Positions 1 through 9,809 of a DNA stretch of 64,000 nt are shown here, in pieces (positions within the stretch are counted from its first letter, which is position 1; the number at the start of each line of letters is the position of its first letter). Origin of the DNA: Phialophora verrucosa (taxonomy: Eukaryota > Ascomycota > Eurotiomycetes > Chaetothyriales > Herpotrichiellaceae); the NCBI GenBank assembly GCA_002099365.1, contig MSED01000008.1:1594098-1658097 (forward strand), in the 5' to 3' direction. The translations under genes were made by a program, and so were the position numbers. Under the pieces are notes generated by a model. That model had not been told where the DNA came from, did no database searches, and saw nothing but the letters and a program-made list of their open reading frames with translations.

Positions 1-172
1 AGTATAGGCAACTTGGAATGAACGCGCAGGGCCACACGTGGAGACTGAGCAGGCAGGGCGGTTATGATACACGAGATAACCCTAGCCAGATACCTAACAG
101 ACAAAGCACTGATACAAATGATCCCCAGTCGAGCGGCGATGTGATCCCTAACACCACCTGCAGTCGTAAACT

Positions 173-1600
173 TCAGGCCTTGCTATGGCGACCTGACCGC
201 CTCCTCGCGCCATTATCCGGGGTCACCTTAGGTGCTGCAGACTTCCCTGCTTTGCTCACACCGTTGGCTGCTTTAACTTTCGCCGTCTCCTTCGCGTTCT
301 CTGCAGCAGCTTTAGTTGGCTTGAGTCGCTTTGCATCCCCGTTGGGCTTCGGCTCCGCCTCTTTCTTCGCCTGTGCTTTGCCCCGAGCAGTAGTTTTCCT
401 AGGTAGGACCTCTTCTTCATCTTCTTCTGCTTCTGCCTCGTCCTCACTCTCTTCCAATTTTGCAGTCTTGCCCTTCTTGGACTTTTTACGAGGCTTCTCC
501 TGGTCGGCCGGTGGATCAGCCTTCGCGGCCTTGCCTCTCTTATTCGGCTTCTTTTGCTGCTTCTCTTCTTCCTCCTCCTCCTCCTCCTCCTCTTCATCGT
601 CCTCTTCCTCTTCCTTCACGGCCTTGCGTTTCTTCCCCTGAGCTTTCTTCGGCGCCTCTCCCTCCCCGTCAACCAGCACCGCTTCGTCCATGTCTTTCGC
701 CACAGGTCCGGTTTTCTTCTGGACCGACGGGACCACGGCGCTGGTCCGACCACCCACAGTCAGGAAAGCAATCTTTTCACCATTCGGCAACGTGTTCGAG
801 GCATTCTTCTTGCCCTTTTGCCATCGGTGCTTGAAAAGCCAATCTTCAGGAAACTTGTCGGAATCGCCCAGCAAGTCCACGGACGTGCCGCAGACGTAGT
901 GGATCGCCCGGTGCAGCTGCTCGATCTGTTCGTCCTTGAGCGTGTTTGCATACTGCTCCGGGTGAACCTTTGCGTTGTACAAGACCTCGTCGCCCACCCA
1001 GTTGCCGATGCCGGAGATGTTGGCCTGATCCAACAGCATGGCCTTGATGGGGACTTTCTTCGACCTGCATTTCTGCCTCAGCCACTCCACGGTCACGAGG
1101 GCCTTGTCGACAACAGGGTCCGGTCCATTCTCCTTCAGCGGCGTGTTCTGGCGGATCTCGGCGGCAGGGCAATCGACCAGCCTCACGCGAGCCAGTCTCC
1201 TCATGTCCACGAATGCAGCTTCAACGGCCTCCGCGCCATCCTCGGGTTTTGTCTCGAGCATGAACTTGACAAATTTCGGCGGCCAAGGCTCGTCGCCCTT
1301 CTTGCTGGCCTTGGGCTGGTAGTAGTACGTGTGTTCGGACTTGAAGTTCAACCAGCCCGTCATGCCGAAGTGCATGACCGGATGGGGCGGGCTCGACATG
1401 ATCATCCAGAAATATTTCCCTTGTTGACCGACATCCAGCACTGTTTTGCCGGCCATGTGCTGTTCGAACTCGGCGGCGGAGGTGCCGACCTTGCCGTAGA
1501 CGATGGGGTCATCTTGCGCGCTGACTTTGGCGAGTGTCTTGCCGACAAGGAGTTTGCGAATATAATGCACGATTCGCGCGACCTCGGCGATCTCAGGCAT
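173..1600 (-). CDS. fpg1: Formamidopyrimidine-DNA glycosylase, zinc-less plant/fungal type
   Basis: Single-exon gene of 475 residues. It starts M-P-E-I, so Pro2 is the Schiff-base nucleophile and Glu3 the acid once Met is removed. Lys62 in GQQGKYFWM matches the conserved beta-F lysine. The helix-two-turn-helix lies near residues 190-215 (ISGIGNWVGDEVLYNAKVHP). In place of a Cys4 zinc finger there is a zinc-less finger near 277-295 (TVGGRTSAVVPSVQ), with Arg285 in the role of the finger arginine. By family knowledge it excises oxidised purines and cuts the abasic site in base-excision repair. From about residue 310 onward the tail is disordered: a glutamate run, then Lys-rich blocks that look like nuclear localisation or DNA-binding segments. 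The bacterial enzyme is about 270 residues; the extra length is this tail. Enzyme family is certain; substrate range is inferred. Confidence 0.93.
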   Translation of the reverse strand: MPEIAEVARIVHYIRKLLVGKTLAKVSAQDDPIVYGKVGTSAAEFEQHMAGKTVLDVGQQGKYFWMIMSSPPHPVMHFGMTGWLNFKSEHTYYYQPKASKKGDEPWPPKFVKFMLETKPEDGAEAVEAAFVDMRRLARVRLVDCPAAEIRQNTPLKENGPDPVVDKALVTVEWLRQKCRSKKVPIKAMLLDQANISGIGNWVGDEVLYNAKVHPEQYANTLKDEQIEQLHRAIHYVCGTSVDLLGDSDKFPEDWLFKHRWQKGKKNASNTLPNGEKIAFLTVGGRTSAVVPSVQKKTGPVAKDMDEAVLVDGEGEAPKKAQGKKRKAVKEEEEDDEEEEEEEEEEEKQQKKPNKRGKAAKADPPADQEKPRKKSKKGKTAKLEESEDEAEAEEDEEEVLPRKTTARGKAQAKKEAEPKPNGDAKRLKPTKAAAENAKETAKVKAANGVSKAGKSAAPKVTPDNGARRRSGRHSKA

Positions 1601-2296
1601 GCTGGCTGATGTAGATTGCCGTTCTGGTGAGCTTCGTCGATGAGAGGAGCCGGCGCTCAGGCGCGCCCGAACACGCCGCTTTCGATTGTGCTTTTAGAAA
1701 CTGGCCGTTGCGAGCGCTCTTCTTCCAATCTTTACACAGACAAAAGTCCTAGTAAGAGCGACGATTGGAGAAGTATTTACAGATGATGATTGAGGAGCCG
1801 ATACTATGGCAGTGAACAACTGGTGAACTATGTAATGCGGAGTTTCCTGAGTCAGAACGCGTATCAAGGGACGCGTTTAGTGGTTTGAGAGAAATACGGG
1901 TAATACGAGTAATACGGGGTGGTACGGAGGAATAACCGAACGAGCGTCAATGACATAATGCATGTGCCTCGTCGTCAAAGTGCAGCCTCGTCCTCTCCTC
2001 ACCTTACTGCTCATCGATATCCTCAGTCCGGTGCAGATACAGGCTTGTTGCCCTAATTAGACTTTTGCTGCTACTTTCTAGAAAAAAACGTTCTATACTT
2101 TTCATTTCTCAGCTCGAAGGAGTCCACTGCACTCATCAAGCTGGCGTGGTTTTGGACCTCAGCATCCCCTCCATCAACTCCTCAACACTCGCCTCCACCC
2201 ACCTCTCAAGCTCTCCACCCGGACCCTCCACGAGGTAGACGATCAGACTTCCCTACCCCTAGGCGAGCTTCTGAACCTTCGCCCCGACCTCCCATA
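1601..2296. promoter_or_regulatory. Divergent intergenic region fpg1 / MIX23-like
   Basis: About 0.7 kb between two divergent start codons, so it must hold both promoters and 5' leaders. A short run of related words (gggtaatacgagtaatacgggg) lies near 1898-1920. No RNA gene or conserved ORF was seen. Confidence 0.5.
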
Positions 2297-2890
2297 ATGT
2301 CCAAACCGACCACCACACCCATAAACCTTACACCACAATTCTGCTTCAACACCCGCGTGCTTCGAGACTTCCTGCGCCTCTCCCGCGCAAGCATAGACGA
2401 CAGCATCTCAACGAACCTCAACGCCCTGCTCACACCGTCCACGACATCCCCGTTCGATCCATCTTCCACATCGATACGAAATCCTTCGCTGCCAACCTCA
2501 TTAACCCGAGCGCCTATACCGAGGGAGACGAGCCGGACGTTTCTACACTCTGTTTTGTTCCCGAGTTGGCAGGCTCGCTCCGACGTTATTTCATACTGTG
2601 CAAGCGTGGCGACGAGTCCGGACCCCAACGATCCGGACCTGATCGAGCGGGAAGCCCTGAACAGGCGGGACGCAGAACGGATCGTCAACGAGCGGCTGGA
2701 TCCGTATTCAGGACGTTTCTTCCCGAGGGAGTCGCGGGCAGAAATGCTGGCGGGGCTGTTGAGGAACGAGAACGCCGTGGAGCAGATCGTACGGAATCGG
2801 AGCTGGGAAATCGTCCAGGAACGGTGCGAGGGTGTCGATGAAGGGACGTGGGGTGAAGCGGTAGATAAATGGCGCGAGGGGCGGAGATGA
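2297..2890 (+). CDS. MIX23 / caffeine-induced death protein 2 (Cid2) family protein
   Basis: Intronless, 197 residues. The N-terminus carries the family signature: a cysteine followed by FLRLSR and an Asp-Asp pair before LN (FCFNTRVLRDFLRLSR, residues about 16-31). A second cysteine-containing helix (SDVISYCASVA) and a C-terminal charged helical half rich in Asn, Arg and Glu follow. Yeast MIX23 is an intermembrane-space protein that supports mitochondrial protein import; S. pombe cid2 was named from caffeine sensitivity. Localisation here is inferred. The ATG at 2297 is the first in the frame and immediately precedes the conserved segment. Confidence 0.72.
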   Translation: MSKPTTTPINLTPQFCFNTRVLRDFLRLSRASIDDSISTNLNALLTPSTTSPFDPSSTSIRNPSLPTSLTRAPIPRETSRTFLHSVLFPSWQARSDVISYCASVATSPDPNDPDLIEREALNRRDAERIVNERLDPYSGRFFPRESRAEMLAGLLRNENAVEQIVRNRSWEIVQERCEGVDEGTWGEAVDKWREGRR

Positions 2891-3944
2891 AGGAACTAAG
2901 GAAATGAGTCGCTCTAAATGAGCGAAGCCAAGTTTCATCGGGGAGCAACTACGGTCCAGATTCGAAATCCAGGTCTTCCTGGAAAAGAGGCACGATGATT
3001 CACCTTGGACGGCGGAGCGCAATATCCCGCTCTCAACCCCAGCTCGGGTCCGGCATACCATCTCCTCTCGAACTGTACATATCATATCTCTTGGCGGCCG
3101 ATCGGACGTCCCACGAGAGAGAAAAACAAAATGCCGAACACCAGCTCATAAAAAAGACAAAAACTCCGCGCGCGGTCTGTTTCGAACAGACCTCGCTGGT
3201 GCAGAGAAACCCCGGGATGGGATTTTTTTCCTTTTCGGATGCGCTCGGTCGGGATCGTGGCCATATCGGATCGTTCGTGTCGGTCGGGTCGTCAGTTCGA
3301 GTCGCATCGTTCGCAGTTCGAGTCGGTCGGATCGTTCGTGTTCGGTTCGAAGTTCGAGTCGCTCGTGGCCATATCGGATCGTTCGCAATTCGGGTCTGTC
3401 CGAGTCGGTCGTCGTTCGAGTCGGTCGTCGTTCGAGTCGGTCGTCGTTCGAGTCGGTCGTCGTTCGAGTCGGTCGTCGTTCGAGTCGGTCGTCGTTCGAG
3501 TCGGTCGTCGTTCGAGTCGGTCGTCGTTCGAGTCGGTCGTCGTTCGAGTCGGTCGTCGTTCGAGTCGTCGAGTCGCCCGGGTCGTTCCTGCCATCGTTAG
3601 TTGGGTCATTTTCTGCAGCTTCAATATTTAAACCTAGTGCAAAGTGAAGTGAATTTCTGGTGGGTGTTGTTGAGGGAAAGTCGGCCGGATCAAGTGGTCT
3701 GTGAAGATCGATGGCAGGCACATACTGCACGTGCCCGGTGCTCGTTGGACGAGGCTGAAGGCGAGGCGGAGGACGAGCAGGACAGATATCCTAGCACTCC
3801 GGACGGGGGTAAGAACAATTACTCGATGTATAGAGGACATATTCAACTCCTGACATATGCTGTTGTCTATTATATCCTACCTGTCCCGTCCTTTGCTATG
3901 TTATGCTGTCCTATCTTGAAACCGGGCTATGCAGGCGACTTGTG
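2891..3944. other. Convergent intergenic region with repeat DNA
   Basis: 3' flanks of the MIX23-like and transporter genes. It holds the 16-bp array described separately and, from about 3240 to 3400, looser copies of the same words (gttcgagtcg; the phrase ccatatcggatcgttcg occurs twice, near 3261 and 3369). Open frames here come from the repeat and are not believed to be genes. Confidence 0.6.
3401..3568. repeat. Tandem array of a 16-bp unit, ten exact copies
   Basis: The unit cgagtcggtcgtcgtt starts at 3401 and repeats every 16 bp to 3560 without a mismatch. A truncated eleventh copy breaks off at about 3568. Because 16 is not a multiple of three, each frame yields a 16-residue peptide repeat without stops, which makes false ORFs on both strands. 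Such identity implies recent slippage or expansion. Confidence 0.95.
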
Positions 3945-5642
3945 TCAATTCTCCCCTCTACGTCTATTCCGATCTCGATGCCTCTCCACCCGCTGCAAGC
4001 TTTCTTTGACACCCCAACCGTGTTTCAACAACTCGCCTACGTCTTCGAGCCCCAGTCCCATGGTTTCAGGATAAATGCACCATACGACCACCCACCCAAT
4101 GGCACAGACAACAGCGTAACAGACAAATGTCCACTGCGGGCCGAGAAGGTCCATCATCGGAAGGAACGTCAGCCCCACAACGGTATTACACAGCCAATTC
4201 GTCGCTGTGGCCAATGATGAGCCTAACGAGCGGACACTAAGCGGGAAGAGTTCGGACTGCTGCCAGGGGACGGGGCCGAGACCCATCGCATAGGTTGAGA
4301 CGTACACGAGCATGGCGATGAGGATGCTGATGGCGGGAAGTCGCGGAATAGGATCGCCGTATGGGTTACGGCCAGGCGCACGAGCGTCAACTTTGTCGTC
4401 ATCTGCGGGGAGGCGGATGAAGGTGAATGCGACCGCACAGAGGAGCAAGCCCAACGCCATGAATGGGATGGTGAGGAGTAAAATCCTCCGGCGTCCAAGT
4501 CGGTCGATCAGATTGAATGCCGCAATGGTGAAGAGGAAGTTAGTGCCCGCGACGCTCAGCGACGTCAAAGTCGGGGATTCAAAGCCTAGAAGTTGGAAGA
4601 TCGTGGCAGAGAAGTACATGAGAGAGTTGAACCCGCAGAGTTGCTGCAGGGCTTGGAGCGAGCAGGTGATGGTCAGCGCTCTGGCGTGTGGTGGGTGTAG
4701 AAGCAGAGATTGTAACGTCGGACTAACGAGGAAGGGTGCTTTGGATTCTGGCAAGTGGCGCAGCTGAGCATGGGCTTCCTCCTCGTCAAGAAGTTCTTTT
4801 TGGATGCCGAGGATGATTTCGGTGACAAGGTCTTCTGGCTTGTCTGTCATGCCGCGGTAGACTTTTCTGAGAACAGCTTTGGCGTCTGTTTCCCTTTGAA
4901 TCTTTGCCAGGAAACGCGGAGTCTCCGGCATGAAGGTCAACATGACCAATTGTAGCAGGGCAGGTGCGGAGCCGAGACCGACCATCCATCTCCATCCGCC
5001 TGGCATGGTTGAAAATGCCCATCCGATCAGATATGCAATGACTTGTCCGCCAGTGATGAAGAGTAAAGATACGGTGACCAATCTCCCTCTCAAGTGGCTT
5101 GGTGCGAGCTCAGAGATATACAGTGGCACAATGAGACTGGCGCCTCCAATGGCAAGTCCAACAACACTTCTACCGAGTATCATTCCCCATAGTGAGCTCG
5201 TCAAGGCCTGCCATAGCGCGCCAGCGGTGAAGAGTGCATCTGCAAATAGGATGACGTTCTTCCGTCCCACCCTATCTGCCAGAACTCCAGCAACCGGGCT
5301 CGCGACGAGTGCGAAGAGGCTGGTGCAAGAGGTAACGAGCCCTTTATCGAGAGTCGTCAATGTACGACCAGAGAGATCAGTGCCAATGGAGACGAGGGTG
5401 CTCGATATAACACCAGTGTCATAGCCAAAAAGCAGACCGGAAATGCAAGCGGAGACTGTTAGGGCCCATATGAACGCATTCCCGGAATGCTCTACTGCCA
5501 CAGAAGCAGAGTTATATTCATTGTCATGTCGTTGGCGGTCTGCAATCAGCGGTGCATCTGGCGACGTATCATCGTCGCGGACGGCTGGCATTTCTTGTAA
5601 TTCCACCTCTTCTCGCTTGAATTCTTCTGGCTGGCTGGGCAT
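3945..5642 (-). CDS. Myo-inositol transporter-like MFS sugar porter
   Basis: Intronless; 565 residues from the ATG at 5642. A 25-codon upstream in-frame extension is poorly conserved in character and is left out. Twelve-helix sugar-porter signatures are in order: GYDTGVISS after TM1, DRVGRKN in loop 2-3, PLYISELAPSHLRGR, the PETPRFL motif before the central loop, QQLCGFNSLMYFSATIF in TM7, DRLGRRR in loop 8-9 and YPETMGLGLEDV after TM12. GGWRWMVGLGSAPALLQ and the split central loop resemble fungal ITR1/ITR2 proton-coupled inositol carriers at the plasma membrane. Another polyol or sugar substrate remains possible. The acidic N-terminal tail of about 60 residues is cytosolic. Confidence 0.82.
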   Translation of the reverse strand: MPSQPEEFKREEVELQEMPAVRDDDTSPDAPLIADRQRHDNEYNSASVAVEHSGNAFIWALTVSACISGLLFGYDTGVISSTLVSIGTDLSGRTLTTLDKGLVTSCTSLFALVASPVAGVLADRVGRKNVILFADALFTAGALWQALTSSLWGMILGRSVVGLAIGGASLIVPLYISELAPSHLRGRLVTVSLLFITGGQVIAYLIGWAFSTMPGGWRWMVGLGSAPALLQLVMLTFMPETPRFLAKIQRETDAKAVLRKVYRGMTDKPEDLVTEIILGIQKELLDEEEAHAQLRHLPESKAPFLVSPTLQSLLLHPPHARALTITCSLQALQQLCGFNSLMYFSATIFQLLGFESPTLTSLSVAGTNFLFTIAAFNLIDRLGRRRILLLTIPFMALGLLLCAVAFTFIRLPADDDKVDARAPGRNPYGDPIPRLPAISILIAMLVYVSTYAMGLGPVPWQQSELFPLSVRSLGSSLATATNWLCNTVVGLTFLPMMDLLGPQWTFVCYAVVCAIGWVVVWCIYPETMGLGLEDVGELLKHGWGVKESLQRVERHRDRNRRRGEN

Positions 5643-6023
5643 ACAGAGCCGATATATGCATGCTGGTGGTGATCGGGCGTGGTCGTGTGCGCTGGTCAGG
5701 AGCAGGCAGAGGGTCATGTGAGTTGGACATTGGACGGTAGTACATTCGCAGCGGGCTGTTTCGGGGAGACTTCCTAGAGGGGTGCTTAGTCATACACTTG
5801 CGGCTATTACCACGTGACGAACGCTATCCCCATTGGGCCACGACGTCAAAGCGCAGGCGAATTTTGCGGGGCCGATGGTCGGAGTTCGTCGCAGTCTCGC
5901 CATTAATAATTCCTGCGCAGCCAGTTGATAACAAACGCCACTCCCATAACCCATTGATCTGAAGGATCGTTGAGTTCGAGGGCGCCCCGACTCTCGTCCT
6001 TCGTTGTACACCTGGCAGCCACC
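5643..6023. promoter_or_regulatory. Divergent promoter, inositol transporter / NAR1
   Basis: A 381-bp region between divergent starts. It contains a CACGTG core (near 5811) and a CCAAT-type box in cccattgggcc (near 5828-5838). The NAR1 ATG sits in a favourable context (gccaccatgag). Use of the boxes is inference. Confidence 0.45.
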
Positions 6024-7826
6024 ATGAGCGCCATCCTCTCAAAAGATGACCTCAACGACTTCATCTCGCCCGGCGTCGCTTGCATTAAGCCTATCGAGAC
6101 CCTCCCGAAGCAGGACGACTCGAACCCTTACGAGGTCACGACCGAGGACAAGGTCCAGGCACAGAACCCTGCGCCGGCATCCATATCCCTAACTGATTGT
6201 CTCGCCTGCTCGGGCTGTGTCACTTCCGCCGAAGCGGTGCTGGTGTCTCTGCAGTCGCACACCGAAGTCTTGAACACACTAGATTCCCATCCTTCGTTGG
6301 ATGTACGATACTTGATTCACCAAAAGAATGGTGTCGTCAATGGACATACTTCCCCGCCTGCGGACGCAAAAGTCTTCATCGCGAGTGTGAGCCCGCAGGT
6401 CCGGGCAAGTCTGGCGGCCACGTTCGGCATCTCAGAGAGAGATGCTGGTTTTATGATTGAACAATTTTTAAGTGGAGCGCAAGGACTCCGGATAGGTGGA
6501 CAGCACAAGAGTGCTTTCTCTTATGTGGTTGATACCAACCAGGCCAGAGAAGCATGTCTGGTTCTGGGAGCGGAGGAAGTGGCAGAATCAATAGCCAGCA
6601 AGTCCAAGTCGAGGCCGGTCCTGACTTCTGCTTGTCCTGGTTGGATCTGCTACGTTGAGAAGACACACCCACACATCATCCCTCATTTGTCGACCTTGAA
6701 ATCTCCCCAGGCACTGTCGGGAACACTCCTCAAGTCCACTTTAAGCAGAACCTTGGGCATTCATCCCTCGCAGATTTGGCATCTGGCGATAATGCCGTGC
6801 TTCGACAAGAAACTTGAAGCAAGCAGAGAGGAACTTACCGACCGTTGGTGGAGAGACTCTGATCCTTCCAGCTCCCCGATACGCGACGTCGACTGTGTTA
6901 TTACCTCCCGCGAACTCCTTTCCCTTGCCTCAGCACGGGGCATCCGACTCTCCGAGCTCCCGCTCAAACCCATTTCCCCCTTCGACCGTGTTCCGTTCCC
7001 GGACTCGCGGATCTCAGAATTCCTCTTCCCAAGGCCACGGCGGCGGAGTGGACAACAGACAGCAACCGCTGGCCCCTCGGGGGGCTACCTCTACCATATC
7101 CTTCTCACAGAACAATACCACCATCCCGGCTCGACTATTTCTGTTCAACGCGGCCGGAATGCCGATGTGGTTGAATATGCGCTGCTTTCCTCGTCTGGCG
7201 CGACTATCATGAAATGCGCACGATATTACGGCTTCCGAAATATTCAGAACTTGGTTCGCAAACTGAAACCGGCGAGACAAAGCAAATTGCCTGGAGCGGC
7301 AAGGCGGATGACACAAGCCGCTGGCGCTGGAAGTGCAACCGACTATGCCTATGTGGAAGTCATGGCTTGTCCCGGGGGCTGCACGAATGGAGGCGGACAG
7401 ATCAAGGTCGATGATGTCGCCGAGGTTTTACCCCAAACAAGAGGGGAGGAAGTTGCGAATGGCTCCAGTCCACAGGCTCAGAAGGAGTGGCTACGAAGAG
7501 TCGATGAAGCTTATTACTCCGCTGAATCTGACGAAGACCTCTCTTGTATTGATGACCTAGGAGATGTGGAGATGACGAACGGTGTCAACGGTCATGGCAA
7601 AGTGAACGGCCATACGGAACGCCAAATCATCAACGACATCGACACGGATGAGGTCCACGACTTCCTTCATCACTGGTCCCGCCTTGTTGGTGTTCCTATC
7701 TCCAAGCTTGCGTATACGACCTTTCGCGAGGTGGAGAGTGATGTAGGCAAGAACAAGCCAGCAAGCAAGATGAGTGACACAGAGCGAATAGCGAGTATCG
7801 CTGGATTAAGTGGTGGGGGGTGGTAA
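6024..7826 (+). CDS. nar1: Cytosolic Fe-S cluster assembly factor NAR1
   Basis: Intronless, 600 residues from the ATG at 6024. The frame stays open upstream only from a TTG, so this ATG is the start. Ligands of the N-terminal cluster are visible: Cys20 and then Cys59, Cys62, Cys65 in DCLACSGCVTSAE. Cysteines of the hydrogenase-like core follow: Cys204 (TSACPGWICYVEK), Cys259 (MPCFDKKLEASRE), and Cys449/Cys453 (MACPGGCTNGGGQ). Nar1 passes Fe-S clusters from the Cfd1-Nbp35 scaffold to the CIA targeting complex and is essential in yeast. It lacks hydrogenase activity despite homology to iron-only hydrogenases. A low-complexity acidic insert with NGVNGHGKVNGH lies near residues 510-540. Confidence 0.96.
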   Translation: MSAILSKDDLNDFISPGVACIKPIETLPKQDDSNPYEVTTEDKVQAQNPAPASISLTDCLACSGCVTSAEAVLVSLQSHTEVLNTLDSHPSLDVRYLIHQKNGVVNGHTSPPADAKVFIASVSPQVRASLAATFGISERDAGFMIEQFLSGAQGLRIGGQHKSAFSYVVDTNQAREACLVLGAEEVAESIASKSKSRPVLTSACPGWICYVEKTHPHIIPHLSTLKSPQALSGTLLKSTLSRTLGIHPSQIWHLAIMPCFDKKLEASREELTDRWWRDSDPSSSPIRDVDCVITSRELLSLASARGIRLSELPLKPISPFDRVPFPDSRISEFLFPRPRRRSGQQTATAGPSGGYLYHILLTEQYHHPGSTISVQRGRNADVVEYALLSSSGATIMKCARYYGFRNIQNLVRKLKPARQSKLPGAARRMTQAAGAGSATDYAYVEVMACPGGCTNGGGQIKVDDVAEVLPQTRGEEVANGSSPQAQKEWLRRVDEAYYSAESDEDLSCIDDLGDVEMTNGVNGHGKVNGHTERQIINDIDTDEVHDFLHHWSRLVGVPISKLAYTTFREVESDVGKNKPASKMSDTERIASIAGLSGGGW

Positions 7827-8436
7827 AGGTTGAAGACCCAGATTTAGACAGGCCGCCAGGCCGCTCATATCCAGGGCTGCATGATAACATGATATAGACA
7901 GCATTGATACCCAGTGACATAACTCTGAACCGCAGCTGAGGATGAATAACATGACGACGGCCTCGACTCGTTGTAAGAGGCTCTTCCTGGTATCTAAGCC
8001 GACTCCGATTTGTATTCTACCATTCGCTTGCTTCTAAAACAAGATGAGGCCCTCCATGAACGATACATGCTCACGAGTTCATGTAATCAGGCCCTGTGGT
8101 CCTGCTGCTCCTGTTGCCTAAGGGTCCTCCAACCCATGTGCAAGCGCCTCTGAAGCACCACCATCAGATAGATACCTCAACTCAACGCGGAATGCTGACA
8201 TCTCCTGCAAATCCTATTGATAAGGCATCTGATGACCTTCGCCGTAAAGCTAACAGTCCCTCGAACATCTGGTCTCAGACTCCTTTTATTTTGTGATTGG
8301 GGGCAGCGGCTGAGACAGCCTTGCCTCGGTTGACTTTCCTTGCAATGCTCCCTACCAACAAGGCTGCGTCTTTCTGCTGTAACTACTCGCGAATTCTCAA
8401 TCACCACCGACGGCAGAACAGAGGAGAGATGAGCGA
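7827..8436. other. Intergenic region NAR1 to Cup1-like gene
   Basis: 3' flank of NAR1 and promoter of the next plus-strand gene. No conserved ORF, repeat or RNA gene recognised. Confidence 0.5.
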
Positions 8437-9561
8437 ATGCCCCGTCTCCTCGCTCCGCACAAATCGGGGCCCCATCGGCTAGCATGTCTCTCGCTCTACA
8501 GGTCGCTCCTGCGGGAAAGCAGACTCGTCGGCGCTGCCACCTCCAGTACCAACACCACCCCAATCGCTGAAACCCTCCGCTCACTCATCCGATACCGCTT
8601 CCACAAAGACCGCACACTCCTCTCTCGGCCCCAGATCGTCAAAGGCCTCGACGCGGGCCATGGCTTCCTCTCCCTTCTCCGCGGGTGTGCTGCAAAGTCG
8701 CCCCCGGCACTGGAGCAACTGAGCAAGATCCTCGAGCAAGTGGCCTTGCAGGCGGAATCGACCGCCACGTACCGCCGGACACTTGCCGCGCGGTGGAAAC
8801 CGCCGCCCTCGAGCCGCTACAAGCACCTGGAAAACCTGCGGCGCATAGCCGACCGAGCAAACCACGCTTCCACGCCGTCGTCGCCACGCATCTTCCAGCA
8901 CCCGCGTCCGCTGAGCGAGGTCCGGGCCGGGGTGCGCAAAGTGCCCAATCTGATCCTGGCGCAGGGCATCCCCCTGCTGAAGTACCCCGGTCCGACGCCC
9001 GTGCTGGTGAATCGTGTGCTGAAGGAGAAGATCCGCTGGGGGGTCCGGAAGTGGGAGCAGCACAAGGATGTGCAGCGCCGGATTCAGATCGCCGAATGGG
9101 AGGATGAATGGGATAACATCCTCGCAAGGGAAGGCAACGTTGCCGATGATGATCTGGCGGAAGAAGAACAGGGGCAGAGGTCTGCAGATTCACATGTCCC
9201 CCGGACGAGGATCCGGTTTTATGATCCGCACAACGACGGTTCTGGCGCCACGCCAAAGCAACAGCCCGGTCCGGGGTTCAAGCCACGAATATCCTGGGCT
9301 ACGTACCTTCGACAGGTGGATCGCTTGCTCGAATTGGCCGTCATGGAACGCGGCAAGAAGTACGCCCTGTTGGGAGACCGCTACTGGCATGAGGTCGTGG
9401 TCAAGGAGAGAGAATTGAAGGAACAGGAACGCAAGGAGAAGAAGCATGCGCGGCGAATGGCCAGGAAGCAGGCGAGCAGTATTTTCGGCGCTGAGGGCGA
9501 GATTTCTGACCGAGCGGGCCAGGATATACCGCCCAGCAGCGTATCTTCGGGGTTCATCTAG
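8437..9561 (+). CDS. LYR-motif protein, Cup1-like, probably mitochondrial
   Basis: Intronless, 374 residues. A short basic N-terminus leads into SLYRSLLRES, with LYR at residues 20-22, the mark of the complex-I LYR fold that binds mitochondrial acyl carrier protein. Basic helices with Arg/Phe (IRYRFHKDR) follow, consistent with the Cup1-like N-terminal domain. The middle part ends in a conserved-looking segment (VPNLILAQGIPLLKYPGP, about residues 172-189). The C-terminus is a Lys/Arg/Glu-rich coiled coil. S. pombe cup1 is a mitochondrial LYR protein linked to caffeine resistance; assignment to that family rests on the LYR helix and overall plan. Confidence 0.68.
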   Translation: MPRLLAPHKSGPHRLACLSLYRSLLRESRLVGAATSSTNTTPIAETLRSLIRYRFHKDRTLLSRPQIVKGLDAGHGFLSLLRGCAAKSPPALEQLSKILEQVALQAESTATYRRTLAARWKPPPSSRYKHLENLRRIADRANHASTPSSPRIFQHPRPLSEVRAGVRKVPNLILAQGIPLLKYPGPTPVLVNRVLKEKIRWGVRKWEQHKDVQRRIQIAEWEDEWDNILAREGNVADDDLAEEEQGQRSADSHVPRTRIRFYDPHNDGSGATPKQQPGPGFKPRISWATYLRQVDRLLELAVMERGKKYALLGDRYWHEVVVKERELKEQERKEKKHARRMARKQASSIFGAEGEISDRAGQDIPPSSVSSGFI

Positions 9562-9809
9562 CACGGAGAGCAGAATGGGAAAGTCTATTGTTTGGGACTG
9601 GAGGATAGGGACCGACCGCTCAACGAGCTGCTGCCTCCCCTACCGCCGGATGTGCATGCCTGTAGAGACGGTTTAAAAGCCCTGTGTCATACCAAAATGA
9701 AAAGCCAACGCCGGCTATGCATGCATTCGTCAACCTTCGTCAATTCATCCGTGTACCGTTACAAGCTCAATCCCGCGTCAACGATCACTGCTTGCGTGCT
9801 CTCGCCAGC

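Noticed and set aside
554..1609. Long plus-strand open frame opposite the Fpg glycosylase
   Set aside because: It is the reverse-complement shadow of a well-supported coding region; its own sequence shows no domain.
3401..3568. CRISPR-like direct repeats
   Set aside because: Units are contiguous with no spacers, and the DNA is eukaryotic.
3146..3730. Open frames with 16-residue peptide repeats on both strands
   Set aside because: Explained wholly by the 16-bp tandem DNA array, which is open in every frame.
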